Shown: piece by piece, positions 7,276 through 15,295 of the stretch
How positions within the stretch are numbered: the first letter of the stretch is position 1
How the letters are laid out: each line of letters starts with the position of its first letter
Source of the DNA: an uncultured Clostridia bacterium
GTDB taxonomy: Bacteria; Bacillota; Clostridia; TANB77; CAG-508
Assembly (NCBI GenBank): GCA_934162925.1
Contig: CAKPJR010000008.1
Coordinates: 1 to 17,531 of the forward strand
Length of the DNA stretch: 17,531 nt
Direction: 5' to 3'
The notes under the pieces: generated by a model
What the model saw: only the letters and a program-made list of their open reading frames with translations
Databases searched by the model: none
What the model was told of the DNA's origin: nothing
Position numbers and translations under genes: made by a program

Positions 7276-7367
7276 ATATACTAGGAAATTTCTCATTTTC
7301 TAGTATATAGAGCTATTGCCTTTGAAATTTCCTCATTTCATTCGGAAACTCAAATCGGTGAGAAGAA
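7275..7367 (-). repeat. Dispersed non-coding repeat, copy 2 (inverted)
   Basis: The hairpin arms TATATACTAGGAAAT (7275-7289) and 7295-7309 pair with one G/T position. The core at 7311-7367, read on the minus strand, matches copy 1 (4261-4317) over about 57 bp with about four differences. The two copies face each other around sigG, comEA and dacF, and each lies at a gene 3' end. Confidence 0.8.
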
Positions 7368-7393
7368 AAGTGTAGCAAAGTTACTTTTCTTGT

Positions 7394-8419
7394 CTATTCT
7401 ATTGTATTGTTTCGTTCTTGGCTTTCCTGTGTCGTTTCATTTGTTCCTGTAAACAATTCCTCAACTACATTATCTATTTCATCTTCATCTGCTAAGAAGA
7501 ATGATATTCCATTTATATATTGAGATTGACCTGGTAATTGAGCACTTTTTATGTTGTCAGGGTTCATATTCACAGCGTATGGTATATAATCTTTTAGTAA
7601 CTTAAAGTCCATGTTAGTTTGAACATATTTTTCTGCAATATCTACAATGTGTCCTACTTCTTTTACATTTTTAAATTGTATTGTTTGTTTTGCAATTGTC
7701 ATTAATACTTCTCTTTGTGTTCTCATTCTTCCAAAATCTTCTATTCCATATTCATAAGAATATGTAGAACCATTTGAATTGTGTCTGAATCTAACTAATT
7801 GTTCTACTTGATCTCCATTTAATTTTTGCATACCTGCTTTTAAGTCTACATGTAAATCTTGGCTATAATCATCATATTTCATATCAATTGGAACATTAAA
7901 TTCAATTCCTCCAATTGCATTTACTAGTTCTACCAAAGCCTTTGTATCTACTAATATATAATTTTGTATATTTAGTCCTGTTAATTTATTTACTGCTTCT
8001 ATAGTTTTTTCTGGTTTTTTACCACCATTATATAAAGCATTTATTTTATCACTTGTAGTTGCTCTTTTCTTGCTTTCACCTATAAAAGTGTCTCTTGGAA
8101 TAGAAAGCATTGACGCTTCTTGTGTCTTAGGGTCATATGAACATACAATTATTGTATCTGACATTCCTGTACTTTCGCCCATAGCTAATATGTATAATTT
8201 GTCAAGATTTTTTAATGTATCTTTATTATGTCCAAGAAGAGCTGCTAACCAGTTGCCATCTAAATCGTGAACTCTTTTTGCATAAAGACCTCCTAATATT
8301 CCAAGTATTATTAATATAAATATAAAAATTTTCAATCCAATATGTCTCTTCTTCTTTTTAGCTCTTTTTCCATTTTTTTGTGCATTAATTTTTTCTTTTG
8401 TTTTATCGTCTTTTTCCAT
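7394..8419 (-). CDS. LytR-CpsA-Psr (LCP) family cell wall polymer transferase
   Basis: LCP proteins transfer undecaprenyl-linked polymers such as wall teichoic acids or capsule to peptidoglycan on the outer face of the membrane. This 341-aa protein has a basic N-terminus, one helix (about residues 29-46) and an LCP domain. Family landmarks include GMSDTIIV (85-92), the SIPRDTF segment with Arg109 and Asp110, KINALYNGG (125-133), then INGLI-like VNAIGGIEFNVP, LNGDQVEQLVRFRH and GRMRTQREVL. A GTG at 8428 overlaps the AGGAG Shine-Dalgarno (8428-8432), so the ATG at 8419 is used. It has its own promoter at 8452-8480 and stands alone. Confidence 0.9.
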   Translation of the reverse strand: MEKDDKTKEKINAQKNGKRAKKKKRHIGLKIFIFILIILGILGGLYAKRVHDLDGNWLAALLGHNKDTLKNLDKLYILAMGESTGMSDTIIVCSYDPKTQEASMLSIPRDTFIGESKKRATTSDKINALYNGGKKPEKTIEAVNKLTGLNIQNYILVDTKALVELVNAIGGIEFNVPIDMKYDDYSQDLHVDLKAGMQKLNGDQVEQLVRFRHNSNGSTYSYEYGIEDFGRMRTQREVLMTIAKQTIQFKNVKEVGHIVDIAEKYVQTNMDFKLLKDYIPYAVNMNPDNIKSAQLPGQSQYINGISFFLADEDEIDNVVEELFTGTNETTQESQERNNTIE

Positions 8420-8451
8420 TCTTATCACTCCTATATTTTTACGTATTTATT

Positions 8452-8480
8452 AGTATAGCAAAATTGCATATAAATATCAA
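8452..8480 (-). promoter_or_regulatory. Promoter of the LCP gene
   Basis: Minus-strand TTGATA (8475-8480) and TATACT (8452-8457) are separated by 17 bp and lie about 30 bp upstream of the start codon. The -35 overlaps one arm of a short inverted repeat (8472-8480 with 8488-8496), which could be an operator. Confidence 0.65.
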
Positions 8481-8499
8481 TATTTTATTGATATTTTTT

Positions 8500-8574
8500 A
8501 TTGAAGAGAACTTTTAGGACGAACTGATTTCTTTTTAAAGAAGAAATCAGTCCGTCCTAAAAGTTCTCTTCAAT
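8500..8574. repeat. 75-bp near-perfect palindrome after the cvpA-like gene
   Basis: Arms 8500-8535 and 8539-8574 pair with one A/C mismatch (8522/8552) and one G-T pair: 22 perfect pairs (8500-8521 with 8553-8574), the mismatch, then 11 more pairs (8523-8533 with 8541-8551). The first base is directly adjacent to the cvpA-like stop codon (8575-8577). No U tract follows on the minus strand, so it is not a standard terminator; the length is more typical of a REP/MITE-like insertion. Confidence 0.75.
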
Positions 8575-9193
8575 TTATATAATTTTTAATATTATGTTAT
8601 TATTATAAATTTGTTTTGTTATTATTGAATTATCTATCTCTTTTGTTATGTCTTGTTTAATTAATGGAGAAACTAAGTAAACAATTGCTAGTATTACATA
8701 TACTATAACTATTCCTTTAATTAATCCATATATTATGCCTCCGGGTTTTATTTAACTGTTTTAATACTGGTAATTTTGTAATTAAGTCAGTCAGCATGAA
8801 AACTACTCTTAATATTATTTTTGCAACTACGAATAGTATTAATAGCACCACTGTCTCTATTAATTTTATAGAAAATGCTTCTGAGATGCCTTCTACAGTA
8901 TTGCTTGCTTCTCCTTTTATTTTATTTGTTATATTATCTTCTATTGTTACTTCCTGATTTTTATCTGCGCCCTCTGGTAGTATCTTTTCTACTATTGCAT
9001 TTTTTATATTATCGTCTATAGATGTATTTTTTATAATTATATTGCTTACAGGCTTATATAAAATTAAAGCAATTACTATAGCAATAACAAAAGAAAGTAT
9101 CTTTATTATTGCTTTTACCAATCCCTGTTTATATCCTATAAATGTACACAGTCCAATTATTCCTATTATCAATAAATCAAATATAACCCACAT
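8575..9193 (-). CDS. CvpA-family membrane protein, one +1 frameshift at CGG
   Basis: This is a CvpA-like (colicin V production family, PF02674) integral membrane protein. It starts MWVIFDLLIIGIIGLCTFIGYKQG, matching the family N-terminus, and has four hydrophobic segments. Codons 1-150 end ...LPVLKQLNKT. Codon 151 is CGG (8741-8743), after which the uncorrected frame ends within 8 residues. Skipping the C gives GGIIYGLIKGIVIVYVILAI and 35 further residues to a stop at 8575, for 205 aa in all. The G-x-I-x-G-L-I-K-G element is the conserved last helix of the family. The Shine-Dalgarno is AAGGAGG, and the gene begins 12 bp after the DUF5711-like gene, so they are co-transcribed. Confidence 0.8.
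8741..8743 (-). other. In-frame CGG, +1 frameshift site in the cvpA-like gene
   Basis: The incoming frame reads ACC CGG AGG. Skipping the C reads ACC-(C)-GGA-GGC, giving N-K-T-G-G-I-I-Y-G-L, which matches the conserved CvpA helix. Confidence 0.8.
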
Positions 9194-9205
9194 ATTTTTT
9201 CCTCC

Positions 9206-10408
9206 TTATAAAGATATTATTTCTATCTTATTTTTTGATACAATTCCTGCCACATCATTACATAGCAATATTTTTTGAATTTCCTGAGATGACTGATATT
9301 TTTTTACTAGCCACCCGTTACTATTTATAAATAAAGCTTTTGTTCCCAAATTTATTGCTATCATATTATCTTGTACCAAAATTGATTTCGGAACATTTTC
9401 TATTGCATAAATGTTTGTATCTTTTGTATTACTATTTATTATTTGCATTTCCGCTTCTGCACTAAATAGTCCTGTAGTTTTCTTTGTTATTTTTATTATT
9501 TTTGATTGTAAATTAACATCTGCAAACAACACTTCTTCATTTTTTAAATTTATTAGCTCTGTGCTTTCTCCTTCTTTTAAAATATCTATATGCTCATTAT
9601 ACATACATACTAATTCATTTTTATTTTGATATTTAATATTTATTATTAGATCGTTTGCATTTGCTAAATGAGTATATTTTATTGCATCTGCAGAGTTGTT
9701 TTTTGCTTCTTCTATAGATATTACTTTTATTGTAGATTGAGGAACTATTCCAGAGAAGTTGGCTTCTGCTATAGCAAAGTATTTATTATCATTAGATATA
9801 TCTGTATCTATAACATTTGTTGTAGATAGATAATATGTAAATAATTCATTTCCATTTAAATCGAATACTTTTATTACTGCTTTATAACTTGTTCCAGATA
9901 TAATTACTGACACATATCCATTTTTATTAACATTTATTTGGCTTATTTTTCCTTCTATATCTTTTTGCCAAACTATATTTTTATTATTTACTAAATACAA
10001 TTTCTGCCCATTTTTTTCTGCAATTCCTAGATATTCTCCATTTGCTTCAAATATTGGTGTCGATATTTCTATATCTAAAGCCGTTTCTTCTCTTCCCATT
10101 TTGTTGTATAATTTTAGCTTGTTTTCTTCTAGTACAGAAATATATTTATTATATGCATATGTTGATATGTTTTTGTTTGAATCTATTTTTATTGTAGGAA
10201 GATTATTTTCATATACTTCTTTTCTAAATACATATCTATCTAGTATCTCTCTACATTTTTCATTTGTAGTGTACAGAACTACTGCACTAATAATTAATAG
10301 AATGCAAATAATAATTATTATTGTATTTACTACTTTTTTCTTATTTATTTTCTTAACCTTATTTTCTTCTTTATTGCCACCTATTCCATTAAACATATAA
10401 TATTTCAT
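9206..10408 (-). CDS. DUF5711-like membrane-anchored protein
   Basis: This 400-aa protein has a basic N-terminal tail (KVKKINKKKVVN), one membrane helix (about residues 29-47) and a long extracytoplasmic part made of repeated beta-strand/turn segments of the type DxNGNELFTYYLS, SNDNKYFAIAEA and NSNGWLVKKYQSS, suggesting a beta-propeller-like fold. It resembles the clostridial family annotated DUF5711, which I recall next to CvpA-like genes, as here. Function is unknown. Start ATG at 10408 follows AAAAGGTG. The CvpA-like gene follows after 12 bp and the YkvI-like gene precedes by 63 bp, all in one direction. There is no in-frame CGG. Confidence 0.6.
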   Translation of the reverse strand: MKYYMFNGIGGNKEENKVKKINKKKVVNTIIIIICILLIISAVVLYTTNEKCREILDRYVFRKEVYENNLPTIKIDSNKNISTYAYNKYISVLEENKLKLYNKMGREETALDIEISTPIFEANGEYLGIAEKNGQKLYLVNNKNIVWQKDIEGKISQINVNKNGYVSVIISGTSYKAVIKVFDLNGNELFTYYLSTTNVIDTDISNDNKYFAIAEANFSGIVPQSTIKVISIEEAKNNSADAIKYTHLANANDLIINIKYQNKNELVCMYNEHIDILKEGESTELINLKNEEVLFADVNLQSKIIKITKKTTGLFSAEAEMQIINSNTKDTNIYAIENVPKSILVQDNMIAINLGTKALFINSNGWLVKKYQSSQEIQKILLCNDVAGIVSKNKIEIISL

Positions 10409-10471
10409 AATTATACACCTTTTCTCATATGTTTACTACAATTCTATTTATATCAAACTAGTGCTATTTTT

Positions 10472-11502
10472 TCAAGCTATTAACAAAAAAATTATCTGTA
10501 TAATTCCCAAATATCCAAACATTGGATAAAGTATATTTATTAGACTTGAAAAGCCTAGTTGGCCTATAAAAATAGCTGCTAAGCAAATTATCCCAGCTAA
10601 CTTTAGGTATTTTTTTCTTGATTTTGTCACATTCATCAGAAAGCCATATCCTGTAGAAACTGCTGTTGTAAATATAGCAATTAGTATAACTATTCCATAG
10701 ATATATTTTCCTAATACTCCTAAAGTGTTTGCTATATACACAATTGGAAGTTCTACATTCCTTATTTCATCTGAAAACGTATTCATTAACGAATATATGC
10801 TTATTGACAATATGCTCATTATTATAAATGTAAATATGGCTACTACTCCGTGCTTCTTTTTTATTGTTCAATTCTTCTCTTAAGCTAATTAAAATAGGGA
10901 TTAAAGTTATACTATTATAACTTGCATACAGAATACTGCTTATAATCCAATATAAAGACTTTGAGTTTTCTCTTATTATTTCAATTGTTTCTATTTTTTT
11001 AATTCCTAAAAAAATTATTAATACAATGAGACTTGGTATTAAATATGAGTTTATTTTTATTACTCCATTTATTCCTTTAAAGAATGTAATAAATGCTATT
11101 ATTGCTATTAATATTCCTCCTATTAGTTTAGGAAGAAATAGTTCCTGAGAAAAGTATGTTGAAAAACCTGCAACCATTATATTAAATGAAATTAAAAGGA
11201 ACAAATTTATTATATTATTTACTATAAATACTAATGCTTTATTATTTTTTAATTTATCTGGTAGTATATCTACTAAAAAATCTTGATACATATTTGCATT
11301 TTTACACAAGCTTATCTTAAACGTTTTATAAATTATATAACTCATTAAAAACATTGAAAACACAAGGCCTATTAATCCTTTTATTCCATACCTATTAAAA
11401 AAAGTGTAAATCTCTTGACCGTGATGCAAACCCTGCTCCTATAATAGTCCCTATTATTACAAATGTTACCTTACTAATATTTTTCAAATTACATTTTAAC
11501 AT
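10472..11502 (-). CDS. YkvI-like membrane transporter, two +1 frameshifts at CGG
   Basis: The reconstructed 342-aa integral membrane protein belongs to the YkvI family (COG3949), a branch related to amino acid/sodium symporter folds with no proven substrate. The N-terminal FVIIGTIIGAGFAS runs into an in-frame CGG at codon 28 (11419-11421); dropping the C continues GQEIYTFFNRYGIKG, giving the conserved GAGFASGQE motif. After 190 codons a second in-frame CGG (10848-10850) follows ...NNKKEA, and dropping C continues GVVAIFTFIIMSILS to the stop at 10472. About ten helices are expected. The start ATG at 11502 follows AGGAGG by 5 nt. Without shifts only 37 or so residues would be made. It is divergent from the GDT1-like gene and upstream of the DUF5711-like gene. 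Confidence 0.8.
10848..10850 (-). other. In-frame CGG, +1 frameshift site 2 of the ykvI-like gene
   Basis: The incoming frame reads GCA CGG AGT. Skipping C reads GCA-(C)-GGA-GTA-GTA, after which a hydrophobic helix (AIFTFIIMSILSISIYSL) continues without interruption. Confidence 0.8.
11419..11421 (-). other. In-frame CGG, +1 frameshift site 1 of the ykvI-like gene
   Basis: The incoming frame reads TCA CGG TCA. Skipping C reads TCA-(C)-GGT-CAA-GAG, restoring the conserved A-S-G-Q-E motif. It is the only site of the six where the base after CGG is T rather than A. Confidence 0.85.
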
Positions 11503-11587
11503 ATTACCTCCTCGCACATTAATATATTATGTTTAAGTTATTGTAATATTAACATTTAATTAGAATATATTTTTTTAGGTGGTAATA

Positions 11588-12193
11588 ATGTTCTTAATTT
11601 ATCCTTTTATAATTGCATTTACTCTTGTTTTTATATCTGAGTTGGGAGACAAAACACAGCTTTTGGCCTTGTCTTTTTCTTCTAAGTTAAAAATTTCTAC
11701 AATTCTATTAGGAGTAGCTCTTGGGTCTTTATTTAGTCATGGATTGGCAATATTATTTGGTAGTTTTTTAGGAAATATAGAAGATTTGAAATTTCAATAT
11801 TTTATAAAAATAATTACTTATATTTCTTTTATAATTTTTGGTATAATTACTTTGAAATCTAGTAACAAAAATGCTGATTCTAAATATAGCAATAGAAATT
11901 CCTTTAAAAATAATTTCCAATATATTTTATTTATTGCATTTAGCATTGCTGTTGGAGAATTTGGAGATAAAACATTTCTTGCTTCTATTGGTTTAGGGAT
12001 TCAATATCCAAGCTATAAAATCATGCTCATTCTAGGTGCAATTTTTGCAATGGTTGCAAGTGATTTAATTGCAATTTTATTTGGAAAATTTTTAAGTAAA
12101 AAAGTATCTGAAAAAACAATGCAAACTTTTTCTGGAATTTTATTTTTAATCTTCGGGTTTATTGGAATATTAAATTTTATAACTGCAGTTTAG
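11588..12193 (+). CDS. GDT1/UPF0016 family cation (Mn2+/Ca2+) transporter
   Basis: This 201-aa membrane protein has the two hallmark repeats of the UPF0016/GDT1/TMEM165 family (PF01169): E-L-G-D-K-T at residues 18-23 and E-F-G-D-K-T at 124-129, each in the first helix of a three-helix half. The acidic motifs line the cation path. Characterised bacterial members export manganese, so Mn2+ efflux is the best guess. A GTG at 11579 in frame overlaps the AGGTGG Shine-Dalgarno (11577-11582), so ATG 11588, 5 nt after it, is chosen. It is divergent from the YkvI-like gene across a short AT-rich region. No manganese riboswitch (yybP-ykoY) is recognisable in that short leader. Confidence 0.9.
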   Translation: MFLIYPFIIAFTLVFISELGDKTQLLALSFSSKLKISTILLGVALGSLFSHGLAILFGSFLGNIEDLKFQYFIKIITYISFIIFGIITLKSSNKNADSKYSNRNSFKNNFQYILFIAFSIAVGEFGDKTFLASIGLGIQYPSYKIMLILGAIFAMVASDLIAILFGKFLSKKVSEKTMQTFSGILFLIFGFIGILNFITAV

Positions 12194-12226
12194 AATATGT
12201 TATCTTATTTAATTAACAGATACCAC

Positions 12227-12244
12227 GGGCGATTAAAATCGCCC
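12227..12244. repeat. GC-rich hairpin after the GDT1-like gene
   Basis: GGGCGATT (12227-12234) and AATCGCCC (12237-12244) form a perfect 8-bp stem 33 bp after the stop codon. There is no T tract, so it is at best a weak terminator; it may be an mRNA 3'-end stabiliser. Confidence 0.45.
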
Positions 12245-12306
12245 ACGCATTTCCTCTACATTATTCAAAATTGGGTCTGGGAGATAAATAATTTTTTGTA
12301 TTTTTA

Positions 12307-12335
12307 TTGACTAACTAAAAAAAATGTGTTATTAT
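12307..12335 (+). promoter_or_regulatory. Promoter of tRNA-Arg(TCT)
   Basis: TTGACT (12307-12312), a 17-bp spacer and TATTAT (12330-12335) lie about 22 bp before the tRNA. Confidence 0.7.
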
Positions 12336-12356
12336 ATTATTCGTTCTAAGGAACAT

Positions 12357-12432
<76 letters not shown>

Positions 12433-12433
<1 letters not shown>

Positions 12434-12464
12434 AAAAAGAACCTATTTTATAGGTTCTTTTTTT
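12433..12464 (+). terminator. tRNA-Arg(TCT) terminator
   Basis: Perfect 14-bp arms (12433-12446 and 12450-12463) with a TTT loop, around the GC core GAACCTAT/ATAGGTTC, end in a T run. It begins at the last A of the tRNA CCA. Confidence 0.9.
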
Positions 12465-12524
12465 ATTGTATAGAAAAAATCAAGGATTTTTACGTGCACA
12501 ACAAGGCTATGCTCTTTATTCCTT

Positions 12525-13566
12525 TTACTTTCTTTTTAGCCTGCTTTTTATAAATCCTAAATTTTTGTATACTTTCTCACTTACATTGAATATAAAATTC
12601 ATTAAAGGATTAAATACTATATATAATTCATTTACAAACTCTACAAACTCTGGATTGAATCCTTTTTTAAATCTATATACTCCGGTATTGTGGGTCATTT
12701 TCACTTTTAAAACCTGATACACCTCTAAAATCATAAATATCGCATTTATTTTCTAATCCCCACTTCATCATTTCAAATTGTAACAAATAATTAGGCATTA
12801 AATTTCTATATTTATTTGAACTACCTCCATATAAATACCATACTTTATTTCCATATAAAATTGGCATTACTGCTGCAATTGGAGTCCCCTCATGTTCTGC
12901 TATTATTAGCCTTACATGTTTTTCTCCCATACACTCATAAAGATGTTCAAAATATGATAGCGGTCTTATAAAAAAATTATCCCTACTTCCTGTTTCTTTC
13001 ATAATATTATAAAATGTTTGTAGGTCTTCTTTTGTTCCAACTCTTACTTGAACTCCTTTTCTTAATGCTAATCTTATGTTATATCTAGTTTTTTGATTAA
13101 AAGAAGCTAGTAACTCATCTTCTGTTTTATTAGCTAAGTCTAATCTAAATACATATTTAGGTTGAATTACTTGGTCTATATTTTTTATATTTTTCTTTAT
13201 TTTATAGCCTACTTCTTCTGCAATTTTTTTAAACTCTTCATCTTCATTTGAAATATCTGGGTCAAGTCTAAATATAAAAGCTTTATATTTTTTTGCAATT
13301 TCTTTTGCCTTCTCTGTTAATTTCTTTAAAGTTTCCTTATCATGTTCATTACATACGAAACCTCTAGGAGCATACATTATATATCTATTAAAAATAGGTA
13401 CTTTTCTCAAAAGTATACTCATTGTTCCTTTTATTTCCCCATTTTCTTCTATTACTATCATCTCATTTTTCCAATCTGTTTTAACCTTTGCCCATTCTGG
13501 TGATTGTAAAAAATGTGATTTTTTATTTGTTTCTAAAAATTTTTCAAGCTTGTCATTGTTACTCAT
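12525..13566 (-). CDS. FemAB/FemX-type peptidoglycan bridge aminoacyltransferase, one +1 frameshift at CGG
   Basis: FemABX enzymes (PF02388) use aminoacyl-tRNA to add bridge residues to lipid II or peptidoglycan. Landmarks are FLQSPEWAKVK near the N-terminus, YAPRGFVC, FRLDPDIS, the FNQKTRYNIRLALRKGV segment, and YLYGGSSNKYRNLMPNYLLQFEMMKWG followed by YDFRGVSG. Codon 295 is CGG (12682-12684); the raw frame stops three codons later (...NDPQYRSI). Skipping the C gives YGVYRFKKGFNPEFVEFVNE and on to 346 aa, matching the conserved family ending (G-x-Y-R-F-K-K-G-F). Without the shift, the conserved last helix is lost. ATG 13566 follows AAGGGATG and the promoter is at 13598-13626. Confidence 0.88.
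12682..12684 (-). other. In-frame CGG, +1 frameshift site in the femAB-like gene
   Basis: The incoming frame reads TAC CGG AGT ATA TAG (stop). Skipping C reads TAC-(C)-GGA-GTA-TAT-AGA, restoring the family motif Y-G-x-Y-R-F-K-K-G-F. Confidence 0.88.
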
Positions 13567-13597
13567 TCACTTCATCCCTTTTCATTTTCTATTTGCA

Positions 13598-13626
13598 AGT
13601 ATAACATTAATATTAGTCTTTTGCAA
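13598..13626 (-). promoter_or_regulatory. Promoter of the femAB-like gene
   Basis: Minus-strand TTGCAA (13621-13626) and TATACT (13598-13603) are spaced by 17 bp, about 30 bp upstream of the start. Confidence 0.65.
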
Positions 13627-13728
13627 TTATTAATAAGAAATAATTCTGAAGAAATGGGGCAAACTCATTCCCGCCAAATTCATATAATATTTTTGAATTT
13701 ATTGTAAATAATACTACTGGTGATTATT

Positions 13729-15237
13729 ATGAATTTTTCTTATTGGGTTGAAAGCACTAAGCAAACTAATTTTCCTAGCTTAGCAAAAGATATTTCCACA
13801 GATGTTTTAATAATTGGCGGAGGAATTACTGGTATTCTTACCGCATATATGTTGTCCAATTCTAATTTAAATATTACTATTGTTGAGGCAGATAAAATGG
13901 CTATGGGAGTAACTGCAAATACAACTGCAAAAATTACTAGTCAACATGGTCTTTTGTACGATTATTTATTAAATTCATTTGATTTTGAAACTGCAAAAGG
14001 ATATTTAGATTCAAATGAAGAAGCAATAAAGCTAGTTTCACAAATCGTGGAAAAAGAAAAAATAGATTGCGATTTTTCTTATCAAGATTCTTATGTATAT
14101 ACTTGCCAAAAATCTAATGTTCAAAAAATTGTGGATGAAGTTTCTGCCATTACTTCTCTTGGTTTAAAAGCAGAATATGTAACAGAATGTCCCTTGCCTT
14201 TTAATATAGCGGCTGGAATTAAATTTCCTAATCAAGCTCAATTTCATCCTAGAAAATATTTGCTTAATTTATTATCTGTATTAGAAACTAAAAATATAAA
14301 TCTTTTCGAAAATTCAAAAGTTATTGATATTAAGCATGTTAATAATATGTATGAAGTATATACAAATGAATATAAAATAACTACAAAGTATTTAGTTATG
14401 GCTTCTCATTATCCTATTAAAAACTTTCCTGGAATGTATTTTATAAAAATGTATCAAGACTCTTCTTATGCAATTGGTGTAGAACTTAATCAAGATGTAT
14501 TTGATGGTATGTACATTTCTTGCGATTTTCCTTCTTATTCTTTTAGAAATGCAATTCAAGCAAATGGCAAAAAGCTTTTAATAGTAGGTGGTTCTGTCCA
14601 TAAAACAGGAGACTCTAGTTGTAATATAGAGGATAGTTATATTAACTTAAAAAATTATATTAAGTCCATATATCCTAAGGCCAAAATAAAATATAAATGG
14701 ATGACAGAAGATTGTGTTTCTCTTGATAAAATTCCATATATAGGTGAATTTTCTAATTTTCTACCTAATATGTATGTTGCAACAGGCTATAAAAAATGGG
14801 GTATGACAACTTCCCATGTAGCTGCAAAAATTATTTCTGACAAAATATTAAATTCTGAAAATCCTTATGAAAAGATATACACAGCCACAAGACTTAAACC
14901 TATAAAAAATAGTAAAGAATTTGGTAATATGCTTAAACAATCTGCATATTCTTTAGCAATAAATAAATTAACTCCTCCTATTATTTCTTATTCAGAGCTT
15001 ACTAATGACAGCGGTGGAGTAGTTAATTATAATGGAAAGAAACTTGGAATTTACAAAGATAAAGATGGAAAAAAATTTGCTGTACTTCCCTATTGTAAAC
15101 ACTTAGGCTGTGAGCTTTCTTGGAATAATTTAGAGAAAACTTGGGATTGTCCTTGCCATGGTTCTAGATATGATTATACAGGAAAAATTATAACAGAACC
15201 AACTACAGAAAATTTAGATACAATTGATATTGACTAA
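13729..15237 (+). CDS. FAD-dependent oxidoreductase with C-terminal Rieske domain (YhfW-like)
   Basis: This 502-aa two-domain enzyme has a DadA/DAO-type FAD domain at the N-terminus, with the dinucleotide-binding motif DVLIIGGGITGIL starting near residue 26 and an acidic E about 20 residues later. A Rieske [2Fe-2S] domain lies at the C-terminus: C456-K-H458 and C474-P-C-H477 are the cluster ligands, with C461 and C476 placed as in Rieske disulfides. The arrangement equals Bacillus YhfW. The substrate is unknown; electron transfer between cluster and flavin is assumed. A GTG at 13720 is also in frame, but the GGTG there is the likely Shine-Dalgarno, so ATG 13729 is used. The gene contains three CGG triplets, none in frame. 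The AIM24-like gene follows 58 bp later. Confidence 0.9.
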   Translation: MNFSYWVESTKQTNFPSLAKDISTDVLIIGGGITGILTAYMLSNSNLNITIVEADKMAMGVTANTTAKITSQHGLLYDYLLNSFDFETAKGYLDSNEEAIKLVSQIVEKEKIDCDFSYQDSYVYTCQKSNVQKIVDEVSAITSLGLKAEYVTECPLPFNIAAGIKFPNQAQFHPRKYLLNLLSVLETKNINLFENSKVIDIKHVNNMYEVYTNEYKITTKYLVMASHYPIKNFPGMYFIKMYQDSSYAIGVELNQDVFDGMYISCDFPSYSFRNAIQANGKKLLIVGGSVHKTGDSSCNIEDSYINLKNYIKSIYPKAKIKYKWMTEDCVSLDKIPYIGEFSNFLPNMYVATGYKKWGMTTSHVAAKIISDKILNSENPYEKIYTATRLKPIKNSKEFGNMLKQSAYSLAINKLTPPIISYSELTNDSGGVVNYNGKKLGIYKDKDGKKFAVLPYCKHLGCELSWNNLEKTWDCPCHGSRYDYTGKIITEPTTENLDTIDID

Positions 15238-15295
15238 ATCTATTGTATTTTCCTGTTTTTATTTATATAATTATGTAGAAAAAAGGGGGAATATT

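Noticed and set aside
12466..12717. Plus-strand open frame of 83 codons opposite the femAB-like 3' end
   Set aside because: It is the antisense of the conserved FemAB C-terminus and lacks a ribosome site.
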